32,538 bases of DNA from Bacillota bacterium (lineage in GTDB: Bacteria > Bacillota > Clostridia > Christensenellales > UMGS416): the NCBI GenBank assembly GCA_023422005.1, contig JAEZSC010000045.1:1-32538 (forward strand), read 5' to 3'. Positions 15,399-23,285 of this stretch are shown one piece after another (position 1 is the first letter of the stretch; each line of letters starts with the position of its first letter). Made by a program: the position numbers and the translations under genes. The notes below the pieces were generated by a model. The model was not told the origin of the DNA, made no database searches, and saw nothing but the letters and a program-made list of their open reading frames with translations.

Positions 15399-17404
15399 CA
15401 CTTGACCCGGCGGAACTGCCGCTCGATGCTGTGGCGATCCATGACGATGACGAAGGGCCGGCCATGGGGGCAGGTCAGCGGCACGTCCTCATGGCTCAGG
15501 ATGTCCGCCAATGCTACGAGCTCGGCATTGGTCAGCCGATCACCGCCCTTAACCGCCCGCTTGCACGCCATGGACATGATCCTTTCTTCCTTGAGCTCCT
15601 CGGTGCGGATGGAGCGGTCCTCGGCCAGGCTGTCCAGCACCTGCATCAGGAAATCCTGCACCTGGGGCTGACCCAGTATAAAGGGCACCGCGTTGACCCT
15701 GTAGGTGAGCCGGCCATATTCCTCGATCTCGAAGCCCAGGCGCGTCAGGGTGTCCAGGTTGTCGTCCAGCACGGCCTTCATCTCGTGGGAGAGCTGGATC
15801 ACCTGGGCGATGAGCAGACGCTGGGAGCACGGCTGCGCGCCGGACAGCGCCGAGCGGTACTTTTCATACCACAGGCGCTCGTGGGCGGCGTGCTGATCCA
15901 GGATCAGCAGGCTGTCGCCGTGCTGGGCCAGCATATAGGTGTCAAACACCTGGCCGATGACCCGCAGCGCCGGCGCAGTGGAGAAGGCGGCCTGCTGCTC
16001 CGCCTGGGAGGCGACGTTGGGTATGCTGGGGCGCTGCTGCAGCGGCATGTCTGCCAGCGCTGGGCTGGGGCGGCCGGTCAGCAGGCTCACGTGGCCGGCA
16101 AAGCGGCTGACCGTCTGCTCCAGCGTTTCCGGCGGCGGCATTGTTCCAAGTGACGGAGAAGCTTGAAGTATGGGCTTTGCTTCTGCTGACATAATATCAG
16201 TCTTTTGTGTCAGGTTTTCTTGCAAGGGCGCAACTGTAGTGGTTGGCGGCCCCTTTGGAACGAAAGCCGACGCCTGCCCGGGTTGTGCCGCGTTGGCACC
16301 CGGGAGCGCATCGGTGTCCGGACCCATCTCCAGTCCGGCACTCATCGTCGTGCCGGGCCTTTCACCAGGCTCCGCGGGTTCCGGCGCGGGGAAGGCCCAT
16401 GCGATGGGCTCCCGTGTGTGCTGCGCCAGCGCCTTGGACACGGCGATCTCAATGAGCTGGCGTACCTGGTGTTCATTGGCGAAGCGCACCTGGAGTTTAT
16501 TGGGGTGCACGTTTACGTCCACCTCGCCGAAGGGCAGCGTTAGGCTCAGCACATAGCCCGGAAACCGCCGGGAATCGGCCAGGCCGCCCACCAGGCGTTC
16601 CACGATGGCACTGATGGCGCCATGGGTCACGGCACGGCCGTTGACGACCAGCAGCTGCGCGCCCCGGTTGCCCCGGGCCGCCGACGGCGGGAAAAGGAAC
16701 CCTTCCACGCCCATATTGCCGATGTGCTGGCGCACGGGAATGAGCCCGGCGGCAATGTCGCGGCCGTGGACGGTGTAGATTGCGCTCTTCAGGCTGCCGT
16801 CGCCGGCACTGTGATAGGTGACCTTTCCGTTGCTGATGAACTTCAGCGATACCTGGGGGTTGCTCAGGATCAGCCGGGACATCACGCTGCCCACATAGCC
16901 GGCCTCTACCGAGGGCTTGGCCAGGAACTTGAGCCTCGCCGGCGTGTTGTAGAATAGGTCCGCCACGACGATCGTCGTGCCGTCGGGGCAGCCGAACTCA
17001 CTGTGGCTCACAGCTTTTCCGCCGTGCATGGTAAAGCGCATGCCGGCGTTCTGATCGGCGGGCTTGGTCGTGAGCTCCAGGCGGCTCACGGCGGCAATGC
17101 TATACAGCGCCTCGCCGCGAAAGCCCATATGGGAGATGGCGTACAGATCGTCCAGCGTGGCGATCTTGCTGGTGGCATGGCGCTCGAAGGCCAGCGGCAC
17201 TTCGGCGGCGGGGATGCCGCAGCCGTTGTCGGTCACGCGGATGCGCTGTATACCGCCTTCCTGTATCTCCACGGTCACGAAAGTGCTGCCGGCGTCAATG
17301 GCGTTCTCCACGAGCTCCTTGACGACCGAAGACGGCCGCTCGACGACTTCGCCGGCGGCTATTTTCTGTGCGATGCTCTCTTCCAACAGGCGGATGGGGG
17401 CCAT
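15398..17404 (-). CDS. mutL: MutL, mismatch repair ATPase/endonuclease
   Basis: Couples mismatch recognition by MutS to strand incision. The 668-residue protein has the GHKL ATPase motifs: ELVENAIDAGS (30-40), DNGCGIP (59-65) and MGFRGEAL (93-100), with GTTIVVADLFYNTPAR after. A Pro/Ala-rich linker of roughly 130 residues follows. The C-terminal dimerisation domain has the endonuclease metal motif DQHAAHERLWYE, matching DQHA-x2-E-x4-E (from residue 503), plus ACKRAV and CPHGRPF. It is therefore an incising MutL, as expected in organisms without MutH. The ATG at 17404 follows AAGGAG; an open frame extends upstream into mutS but is not needed. The mutS gap is 22 nt. Confidence 0.97.
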   Translation of the reverse strand: MAPIRLLEESIAQKIAAGEVVERPSSVVKELVENAIDAGSTFVTVEIQEGGIQRIRVTDNGCGIPAAEVPLAFERHATSKIATLDDLYAISHMGFRGEALYSIAAVSRLELTTKPADQNAGMRFTMHGGKAVSHSEFGCPDGTTIVVADLFYNTPARLKFLAKPSVEAGYVGSVMSRLILSNPQVSLKFISNGKVTYHSAGDGSLKSAIYTVHGRDIAAGLIPVRQHIGNMGVEGFLFPPSAARGNRGAQLLVVNGRAVTHGAISAIVERLVGGLADSRRFPGYVLSLTLPFGEVDVNVHPNKLQVRFANEHQVRQLIEIAVSKALAQHTREPIAWAFPAPEPAEPGERPGTTMSAGLEMGPDTDALPGANAAQPGQASAFVPKGPPTTTVAPLQENLTQKTDIMSAEAKPILQASPSLGTMPPPETLEQTVSRFAGHVSLLTGRPSPALADMPLQQRPSIPNVASQAEQQAAFSTAPALRVIGQVFDTYMLAQHGDSLLILDQHAAHERLWYEKYRSALSGAQPCSQRLLIAQVIQLSHEMKAVLDDNLDTLTRLGFEIEEYGRLTYRVNAVPFILGQPQVQDFLMQVLDSLAEDRSIRTEELKEERIMSMACKRAVKGGDRLTNAELVALADILSHEDVPLTCPHGRPFVIVMDRHSIERQFRRVK

Positions 17405-17426
17405 ACTTCTCCTTAGCTTTGGCTGC

Positions 17427-20051
17427 TTAGCTGCTCTTCTCCATGCGCTGCTTGAGACGGTTGAGCAGATACAGCGCGTCGATGGGCGTGGTCGTCGTGA
17501 TGTCCAGGTTGCGTATTTCGTCCAGCAGGCTGGCATAGGGCACGGTGTCCATAAAGTTGAGCTGTACGGCTGCGGTCTGATCTTTCAGGTTGGCAGCGGT
17601 CTTCTCCACGTTGGCGTTGACGCGCTGCTTGTTGATGTCAGCGGCTTCCAGGCATTTCAGAATCTCCCTGGAGCGATCCAGCACCTCCTGGGGCAGGCCG
17701 GCCAGCCCGGCCACGTGGATGCCGAAGCTTTTGTCCGCGCCGCCGCGCACGATGCGCCGCAGGAACAGCACCTCATCACCCTGCTCCTTTACGCTGATGC
17801 AGTAGTTCTTGACGCCGGGCACCTTGTCCTCCAGCTCGGTCAGCTCGTGATAATGGGTCGCGAAAAGCGTCTTGGCTCCAACCCGCTCGGTGTTGCACAG
17901 GTATTCCACGACCGACCACGCGATGCTCAGGCCGTCGAAGGTGCTGGTGCCCCGGCCGATCTCATCCAGTATCACAAGTGAATGGCGCGTGGCCTTGTGC
18001 AGGATGGAGGCCATCTCGCTCATCTCCACCATGAACGTGCTCTGGCCCAGGAACAAGTCGTCGGAGGCGCCTACGCGGGTGAAGATTTTATCCAGGATGC
18101 AGATGGACGCCTTGCGGGCGGGCACAAAGCTGCCCATGTGTGCAAGAATCGCCATCACAGCGACCTGGCGCAGATAGGTACTCTTGCCGGCCATGTTGGG
18201 CCCGGTTATGATCAGGAAGCGGTTGGCCGCCATGTCCAGCACCGTGTTGTTGGGCACAAAGCTCTGAGAGCCCAGCGCCCGCTCGACCACGGGGTGGCGG
18301 CCGTCCACGATGTTGATCGCACCGTCGGTCGTGATGTCCGGGCGCACAAAGTTCTGGCGCAGAGCCACTCTGGCCAATGCCTGCAGCACGTCCAGCTGGG
18401 CCACGGCGCGGGCGCTCGCCTGCACCCTGGAGATCTGTTTCTCCAGCGCGTCGCGAATCTCCTGAAACAGCGCCTGTTCCAGCTTAACGCTGCGCTCCTC
18501 GGCGTGCAGCACCGTGCTTTCCAGCTCCTTGAGCTCCGGCGTGATGTAGCGCTCCGCGCCAGCCAGCGTCTGCTTGCGCGTGTAGCGGTATGGCACCGAG
18601 CCTAAATTGGACTTGGTGACCTCTATAAAGTAGCCGAACACCTTGTTGTAGCCGATGCGCAGGTTTTTGATACCGGTGGCCTCGCGCTCGGAAGTCTCCA
18701 TCTGGTTCATGATGGCCTGCCCGTTGGTGTAGGCAGTCCGCAGCGCGTCCAGCTCGGCGTGATAACCGTCGCGGATGATGCCGCCGTCGCGGATGCTCAT
18801 GGGCGGGTTGTCGGCGATGGCGCTGTGCAGCAGCGCGCACAGGTCGGCACACGGGTCCATGCGGCTATTGATGTCCGCGATCAATGGGCTGTGGCACACC
18901 GCCAGAGATTCCTTGACCGCGGGCAGCGCAGCCAGCGATTGGCCCAGCGCCTGGCAATCGCGGGCGTTCAAAGAAGCATAGGAAATCTTGCTCAGGATGC
19001 GCTCGATATCCTTGATGGCAGAAAGCTGATCGGCCAACGCGTCGCACAGGATCAGGTCGCTCTTGAGCTCCTGCACGGCGTCCAGGCGGGCGTTGATGGC
19101 CGCCGGCGACTGCAATGGCAGCTCCAGCCAGCTTTTGAGCAGCCGTGCGCCCATGGCCGTGGCAGTCTCATCCAGCAACCACAGCAGCGAACCGCGGCGG
19201 GCTTGGCTGCGCAGCGTCTGCGTGAGCTCCAGATTGCGCCGTGCTGCCGGGTCTATGAATAGATATTGCTGCAGCTCGTAGGCGGACGGCGGGTTCAGGT
19301 GGCTCAGCGCGTTTTTCTGTGTGGATTCCAGATAGCACAACATGGCCCCGGCAGCGCACAACGCCGCGCCCTGCAGTGTGGACACCGCACTCTCACCGAA
19401 GCGGCCGCCCAGAGACCGCAGCGCGGCATCCGGCGCAAAGGCATCCTCGGGCAGCGCCGCGGAGGGCCAGCTTAAGAGCTTTCGGTAGGGGCTGTCCGGC
19501 CCCACGGCCAGCAGCATATCGGTGTTGACGAGAATCTCGCTGGGCCCTAAGCGCGTGAGCTCGTCCAGCAGCGCACTGGCGCGGTCCTCCACGGCGGTCA
19601 CGCGGAACTCGCCGGTGCTTACGTCTACGGCGGCCAGGCCCACGATACCGGCGTCCTTGAACAGGCTCACAATGTAATTGGGCGCTTTCTCATCCAACAT
19701 GGAGCTCTCTATGACAGTGCCCGGTGTGATGATGCGCACGACGTCGCGCTCTACAAGGCCGTTGGACTCGGCGGGGTCGGTCAGCTGTTCGCAGATGGCC
19801 ACCTTGTAGCCCTTGGCCAGCAGTCGGTTCACGTATTGATCCACGCTGTGGAAGGGCACGCCGCACATGGGCGCGCGCTCCTGCAGGCCGCAGTCGCGGC
19901 CGGTCAGCGTAAGCTCCAGCTCCCGCGAGGCCAGCACCGCGTCCTCAAAGAACATCTCGTAGAAGTCGCCCAGGCGGAAGAACAGCAGCGCGTCGGGGTA
20001 CTGCTCCTTGAGCTGCATGTATTGCGTCATCATCGGCGACAGCTTTGCCAT
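17427..20051 (-). CDS. mutS: MutS, mismatch recognition protein
   Basis: Binds mispairs and small loops and recruits MutL. The 874-residue protein has the mismatch-wedge motif GDFYEMF with Phe30 and Glu32, connector and lever/clamp regions, then the ABC-type ATPase with Walker A GPNMAGKST (617-625), the SQ/ST region GQSTFMVEMSEMA and Walker B LVILDEIGRGTSTFDG, and the helix-turn-helix dimer region near the C-terminus. Length is typical of MutS1. The ATG at 20051 lies 1 nt after the miaB stop with GGGGGA upstream, so translation is coupled. Confidence 0.98.
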   Translation of the reverse strand: MAKLSPMMTQYMQLKEQYPDALLFFRLGDFYEMFFEDAVLASRELELTLTGRDCGLQERAPMCGVPFHSVDQYVNRLLAKGYKVAICEQLTDPAESNGLVERDVVRIITPGTVIESSMLDEKAPNYIVSLFKDAGIVGLAAVDVSTGEFRVTAVEDRASALLDELTRLGPSEILVNTDMLLAVGPDSPYRKLLSWPSAALPEDAFAPDAALRSLGGRFGESAVSTLQGAALCAAGAMLCYLESTQKNALSHLNPPSAYELQQYLFIDPAARRNLELTQTLRSQARRGSLLWLLDETATAMGARLLKSWLELPLQSPAAINARLDAVQELKSDLILCDALADQLSAIKDIERILSKISYASLNARDCQALGQSLAALPAVKESLAVCHSPLIADINSRMDPCADLCALLHSAIADNPPMSIRDGGIIRDGYHAELDALRTAYTNGQAIMNQMETSEREATGIKNLRIGYNKVFGYFIEVTKSNLGSVPYRYTRKQTLAGAERYITPELKELESTVLHAEERSVKLEQALFQEIRDALEKQISRVQASARAVAQLDVLQALARVALRQNFVRPDITTDGAINIVDGRHPVVERALGSQSFVPNNTVLDMAANRFLIITGPNMAGKSTYLRQVAVMAILAHMGSFVPARKASICILDKIFTRVGASDDLFLGQSTFMVEMSEMASILHKATRHSLVILDEIGRGTSTFDGLSIAWSVVEYLCNTERVGAKTLFATHYHELTELEDKVPGVKNYCISVKEQGDEVLFLRRIVRGGADKSFGIHVAGLAGLPQEVLDRSREILKCLEAADINKQRVNANVEKTAANLKDQTAAVQLNFMDTVPYASLLDEIRNLDITTTTPIDALYLLNRLKQRMEKSS

Positions 20052-20052
20052 G

Positions 20053-21456
20053 TCAATCCCCCACTTCGCCGTCGGCGATCTCGCCCACCAGCGTATTTGC
20101 CATCGACTTGGTGATTCGTACGTTCCGTACGGAGCCGATCAGGCTGGCGTCGCCGTCGGCGCTTACCGTGCGGCCGCTGCCGGTGCGTCCGCTTATCTGC
20201 GTGGCGCGGCGGCGGCTGACCGTCTCGAAGAGTACGGGCTGCACGCTGCCCACGGCTTGGGCATCCAGTTCCGCGCTGATGCGCGTCTGCAGCGCATTGA
20301 GCCGCGCCAGGCGCTCACGCTTGACGTCGTCGGGGATTTGGTCCTCCATTTTGGCGGCGGCGGTGCCGGTGCGCCGGGAGTATTTAAACGTAAACGCCGC
20401 ATTGAACCGCGAGCGCTCCACCAGTGCCAGCGTGGCCTGGAAGTCCTCCTCGGTTTCGCCGGGGAAGCCCACGATGATATCCGACGATACGCCGATGCCC
20501 GGCACGGTTGCGCGCAGTTTTTCCAGCAAGCTTAGGTAATGCGCCGCGGTGTAGCGGCGGTTCATGCGCTCGAGAATCGCGTCGCTGCCGCTCTGCACCG
20601 GCAGGTGGATCTGCGGGCACACCGCGCGGGAATGGGCCATGACCTCTATGAGCTCATCGGATAGATCCTTGGGGTGCGACGTCATGAAACGCAGGCGTAA
20701 AAGCTCGGGCACCTCTTCCTCGATGCGGCGCAGCAGCTGCGGGAAGCGCAGGCCGCCGCCATGGTAGGAATTCACGTTCTGGCCCAGCAGCGTGATCTCG
20801 CGCACGCCGGACGCCGCCAAATCCCGAACTTCCGCAACGATCACGTCGGGCTCACGGCTCTTTTCCCTGCCCCGCACGTGAGGCACGATGCAGTAGGAGC
20901 AGAAGTTGTCGCAACCATACATGATCGTGGTCCACGCGCTCACGCTGGTCTTGCGCACGGCGGGGATGCCCTCTACGATGTCCCGGCTGCCTTCGGCCAC
21001 GCGGGCGAAGCCCTTGCCGCCGGCGGCGGCCTCCACGAGCATCTGGGGCAACTCGTGCAGGTTGTGGGTGCCGAAAGCCAGGTTCACATGGCGCATTCTG
21101 GAGAGAAGCTTCTGGGCGGCCTTGTCCTGCTGCATCATGCAGCCGCACACGCCCAGCAGCAGATCCGGCTTCTCCCGCTTGATCGCGGCGATCTGGCCCA
21201 GGCGGCCATAGACGCGGTTTTCGGCATGCTCACGCACACAGCATGTGTTCAGCAAGATCAGGTCGGCGTCCTGCTCACCCTGGGCCTGCTCCATGCCGAT
21301 GGTCTGCAGCAATCCGGCCAGCCGCTCGCTGTCGTGGGCGTTCATCTGGCAGCCATAGGTCTCAATATGGTAGCGTTTGCCGCCCAGCACAGCGTGGGCC
21401 TGTTCGATCCAGGCGCCCTGGGCGGCATCGCGTTGGAAGTCCTTGCGTGTATCCAA
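20053..21456 (-). CDS. miaB: MiaB, tRNA-2-methylthio-N6-dimethylallyladenosine synthase
   Basis: Radical SAM methylthiotransferase that turns i6A37 into ms2i6A37 in tRNA. The 467-residue protein has the UPF0004 domain with its [4Fe-4S] cysteines (Cys36 in YGCQMN, Cys72 in NTCCVRE, Cys106 in CGCM), the radical SAM triad Cys182-Cys186-Cys189 (GCDNFCSYC), and a C-terminal TRAM domain. Conserved LGQNVNSY, TSHPKDLS and GFPGETEEDF segments are present. The start is a TTG at 21456 with AAGGGGA about 6 nt upstream; the next Met is at residue 39, inside the domain, so TTG is preferred. First gene of the operon, with a near-consensus promoter 36 nt upstream. Confidence 0.96.
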   Translation of the reverse strand: MDTRKDFQRDAAQGAWIEQAHAVLGGKRYHIETYGCQMNAHDSERLAGLLQTIGMEQAQGEQDADLILLNTCCVREHAENRVYGRLGQIAAIKREKPDLLLGVCGCMMQQDKAAQKLLSRMRHVNLAFGTHNLHELPQMLVEAAAGGKGFARVAEGSRDIVEGIPAVRKTSVSAWTTIMYGCDNFCSYCIVPHVRGREKSREPDVIVAEVRDLAASGVREITLLGQNVNSYHGGGLRFPQLLRRIEEEVPELLRLRFMTSHPKDLSDELIEVMAHSRAVCPQIHLPVQSGSDAILERMNRRYTAAHYLSLLEKLRATVPGIGVSSDIIVGFPGETEEDFQATLALVERSRFNAAFTFKYSRRTGTAAAKMEDQIPDDVKRERLARLNALQTRISAELDAQAVGSVQPVLFETVSRRRATQISGRTGSGRTVSADGDASLIGSVRNVRITKSMANTLVGEIADGEVGD

Positions 21457-21491
21457 TGAAATCCCCTTATACCAGTTGTTGTATCCTATCT

Positions 21492-21520
21492 ATTATATCC
21501 ATTCAGCATGTTGTATTCAA
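21492..21520 (-). promoter_or_regulatory. Promoter of the miaB-mutS-mutL-miaA-hfq-ynbB operon
   Basis: TTGAAT (21515-21520), 17-nt spacer, TATAAT (21492-21497) on the minus strand, about 35 nt before the miaB TTG start. No SOS box is seen here. Confidence 0.8.
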
Positions 21521-21534
21521 GGTTAAGCGCTTTC

Positions 21535-22107
21535 TTAATTCAGTTCGTCCAGCGTCAGGCTGAAGCTGGGCGCGAAGCGCTCCAGAAAGTGCCGCACCTC
21601 CGGAAGGTCCATGGCGTCCAGCTCCCGCCGCACCGATTGCGTGGCCTTCTCGAACTCGCGGTTGCCAGCCTTGAGCTCGTCCAGACACTTCAGATACGCG
21701 GCGATCTTGTCGGCGGCCTTGGCCAGGCGGTGCTCAGGGCTGTCCTGTTGGAACAGCAGCGGTTCATAGTCGCCCCGCAGCTCTTCGGGCAGCATGCTTA
21801 GAAGCTTGCGGTTGGCCACCTGCTCGATGTCCTTGTAAGCCTGCTTGATATGGGGGTTGAAGTATTTGATTGGCGTGGCCATGTCGCCGGTGATAACCTC
21901 GCTGGCCTCGTGGAACACCGCCAACGTCGTGACGCGCTGGGCGTCCACACAGCCGCCATAGTACCGGTTGGAGATCGTCGCCAGGCCGTGGCCGATCATC
22001 GCGACCTGCAGGCTGTGCTCCTGTATGTTCTCCGGCTGCGTGTTGCGCATCAGGCCCCAGCGCAGGATGTATTTCATACGGCCCAGATAGGCAAAAAAGT
22101 GGCTCAT
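21535..22107 (-). CDS. YfbR-like HD-superfamily 5'-deoxynucleotidase with HE in place of HD
   Basis: A 190-residue protein resembling E. coli YfbR over its whole length (SHFFAYLGRMKYILRWGLMRN, EHSLQVAMIGHGLA, TGDMATPIKYFNP, AYLKCLDELKAGNREF). YfbR removes phosphate from deoxyribonucleoside 5'-monophosphates. Metal ligands expected from that family are His31, His66, the next residue, and Asp133. Here the residue after His66 is Glu (VFHEASEV) instead of Asp; the base sequence reads CACGAG. Activity may remain, but the signature doublet is altered. The ATG at 22107 follows GGGAGGA. It reads in the same direction as miaB, which has its own promoter after this gene's stop. Confidence 0.88.
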   Translation of the reverse strand: MSHFFAYLGRMKYILRWGLMRNTQPENIQEHSLQVAMIGHGLATISNRYYGGCVDAQRVTTLAVFHEASEVITGDMATPIKYFNPHIKQAYKDIEQVANRKLLSMLPEELRGDYEPLLFQQDSPEHRLAKAADKIAAYLKCLDELKAGNREFEKATQSVRRELDAMDLPEVRHFLERFAPSFSLTLDELN

Positions 22108-22135
22108 GCCGAATCCTCCCTCGTATTGACACTTC

Positions 22136-22164
22136 TTGACACTCCCTATCATATCTGCTAACAT
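22136..22164 (+). promoter_or_regulatory. Promoter of the TPP riboswitch-thiT transcript
   Basis: TTGACA (22136-22141), 17-nt spacer, TAACAT (22159-22164) with TGC immediately before it (extended -10). The start site would fall near 22171, about 15 nt before the aptamer. A second TTGACA at 22126-22131 pairs only with a poor -10. It interleaves with the opposing promoter at 22148-22177. Confidence 0.7.
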
Positions 22165-22177
22165 ACACACAATTCAA
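22148..22177 (-). promoter_or_regulatory. Promoter of the YfbR-like gene
   Basis: TTGAAT (22172-22177), 18-nt spacer, TATGAT (22148-22153) on the minus strand, 41 nt before the start codon. It occupies the same DNA as the thiT promoter. Confidence 0.55.
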
Positions 22178-22185
22178 TAACCAAT

Positions 22186-22274
22186 CCGCTGGGGGGGTAG
22201 CCCGAAGGGGCTGCTGAGAGGCGCTTAAGCGCGACCCTTGGAACCTGTAAGTTCACACTTGCGTAGGGAAGCGG
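22186..22274 (+). promoter_or_regulatory. TPP (THI-box) riboswitch aptamer
   Basis: Contains the conserved blocks CTGAGA, ACCCTTGGAACCTG and GCGTAGGGAAGC in the right order. P1 is CCGCT (22186-22190) with AGCGG (22270-22274); the P3 hairpin is AGCCC-GAAG-GGGCT; an optional side stem is GCGC-TTAA-GCGC; the short P5 stem is AAG/CTT. It binds thiamine pyrophosphate and lies 110 nt before thiT. An expression platform follows to 22328. Confidence 0.96.
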
Positions 22275-22328
22275 GCCTGATTCAGGCTTTTTGCTTCCCG
22301 TATGCCCAGGGCATACGGGTTTTCTTTT
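22275..22328 (+). terminator. Riboswitch expression platform with terminator
   Basis: The main terminator is a 10-bp stem, CCCGTATGCC (22297-22306) with GGCATACGGG (22310-22319), followed by TTTTCTTTT. A smaller hairpin, GCCTG-ATT-CAGGC (22275-22287) followed by five T's, precedes it. GGGAAGC (22266-22272, inside the aptamer) is complementary to GCTTCCC (22293-22299), which would remove the first bases of the main terminator. TPP binding should free those bases and cause termination. Confidence 0.85.
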
Positions 22329-22383
22329 AGGGAAACGCTGACCATGCCGCTCAATGCACCGCCGCCGGAGAAATGGAGTCATC

Positions 22384-23220
22384 ATGTTTTCCAACTTCGT
22401 CAATCCCCTGTCCGATTTGACCGGCGTAAGCTGGTATTCCTTCGCCGCCGTGGCCGTGCTGGTGCTGGCGGCGCTGGTGTTTATCCTGGCCAGCCGCCTG
22501 AAGGCGCTGCCCAAAATCGTGCTGGCTGTGGTAGCCGCGGCCACACTGGTGTTTCTGGTGGCCCTGCTCTTTGCCAGCGCCGGCAGCACGCTGGATCAAC
22601 CGCTGGAATGGAGCGGCGTTACGCTGAACGCGGCAGCGGCGCTGGTGTGCCTGGTGCTGCTGGCGGGTTTGTTTTTCGCGCTGCGCCGGCTTCAGTTGGA
22701 CACCCGTGCGCTGGTGGCGGCTTCGCTGTGCATCGCTCTGGGGTTCATCCTTTCCAACCTGAAGTTCTACCAGATGCCCCAGGGCGGCAGCATCACACCG
22801 GCCAGCATGCTGCCCGTCATGCTGTTCGCATGGGCCTTCGGCCCCATCCCCGGTTTCGCCGCCGGCCTCGTGTATGGCGCACTGCAGCTGCTGCAGGATT
22901 TCTACGTTGTGCACCCGGCGCAGCTGCTGATGGATTACATCTTTGCCTTCACGGCGCTGGGCCTGGCCGGTTTCTTCCGCAAGAACCTGCTGTTGGGCGT
23001 GCTCGTGGCAGGGCTTACGCGCTTCGTGTTTCACTTCCTTTCCGGCGTCGTGTTCTTCGGTTCTTTCGCCGAGGATCAGAATGTCTTCGTATACAGCCTG
23101 GTATACAACGCCTCGGTCGTACTGCCCGACACCGCCATCTGCCTGGTCATCGCTGCCATTCCGGGCTTCCGCCGCGCCATGGAGCGGGTGTTTAAGGCTT
23201 CGGCAGCGGCAAAGGCCTAA
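22384..23220 (+). CDS. thiT: ThiT-type thiamine transporter S component with extra N-terminal helices
   Basis: Substrate-binding membrane subunit of an energy-coupling factor (ECF) transporter for thiamine; the shared ATPase/EcfT module would lie elsewhere. Residues 108-278 are the ThiT core, with the MPQGGSITPASMLP signature (131-144), PAQLLMDYIFAF (178-189) and FHFLSGV plus YNASVVLP, which contain His217 and Asn242, likely counterparts of the thiamine-binding His and Asn. Residues 1-107 add about three hydrophobic segments (roughly 17-37, 44-64, 80-100) not found in the usual 180-200 residue ThiT. The ATG at 22384 follows GGAG by 5 nt. Control by the TPP riboswitch supports the substrate. 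Confidence 0.93.
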   Translation: MFSNFVNPLSDLTGVSWYSFAAVAVLVLAALVFILASRLKALPKIVLAVVAAATLVFLVALLFASAGSTLDQPLEWSGVTLNAAAALVCLVLLAGLFFALRRLQLDTRALVAASLCIALGFILSNLKFYQMPQGGSITPASMLPVMLFAWAFGPIPGFAAGLVYGALQLLQDFYVVHPAQLLMDYIFAFTALGLAGFFRKNLLLGVLVAGLTRFVFHFLSGVVFFGSFAEDQNVFVYSLVYNASVVLPDTAICLVIAAIPGFRRAMERVFKASAAAKA

Positions 23221-23241
23221 GGCTGCCCCGTAAAGAAGGAA

Positions 23242-23273
23242 AAACAAGGCTCCGCCGGTGCGGAGCCTTGTTT
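23242..23273. terminator. Bidirectional terminator between thiT and pgi
   Basis: Perfect 14-bp stem, AAACAAGGCTCCGC (23242-23255) with its complement (23260-23273), loop CGGT. T-rich on both sides; on the minus strand the run TTTTTCCTT is the stronger. It ends the two convergent genes. Confidence 0.88.
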
Positions 23274-23285
23274 GTATCGTGTAGA

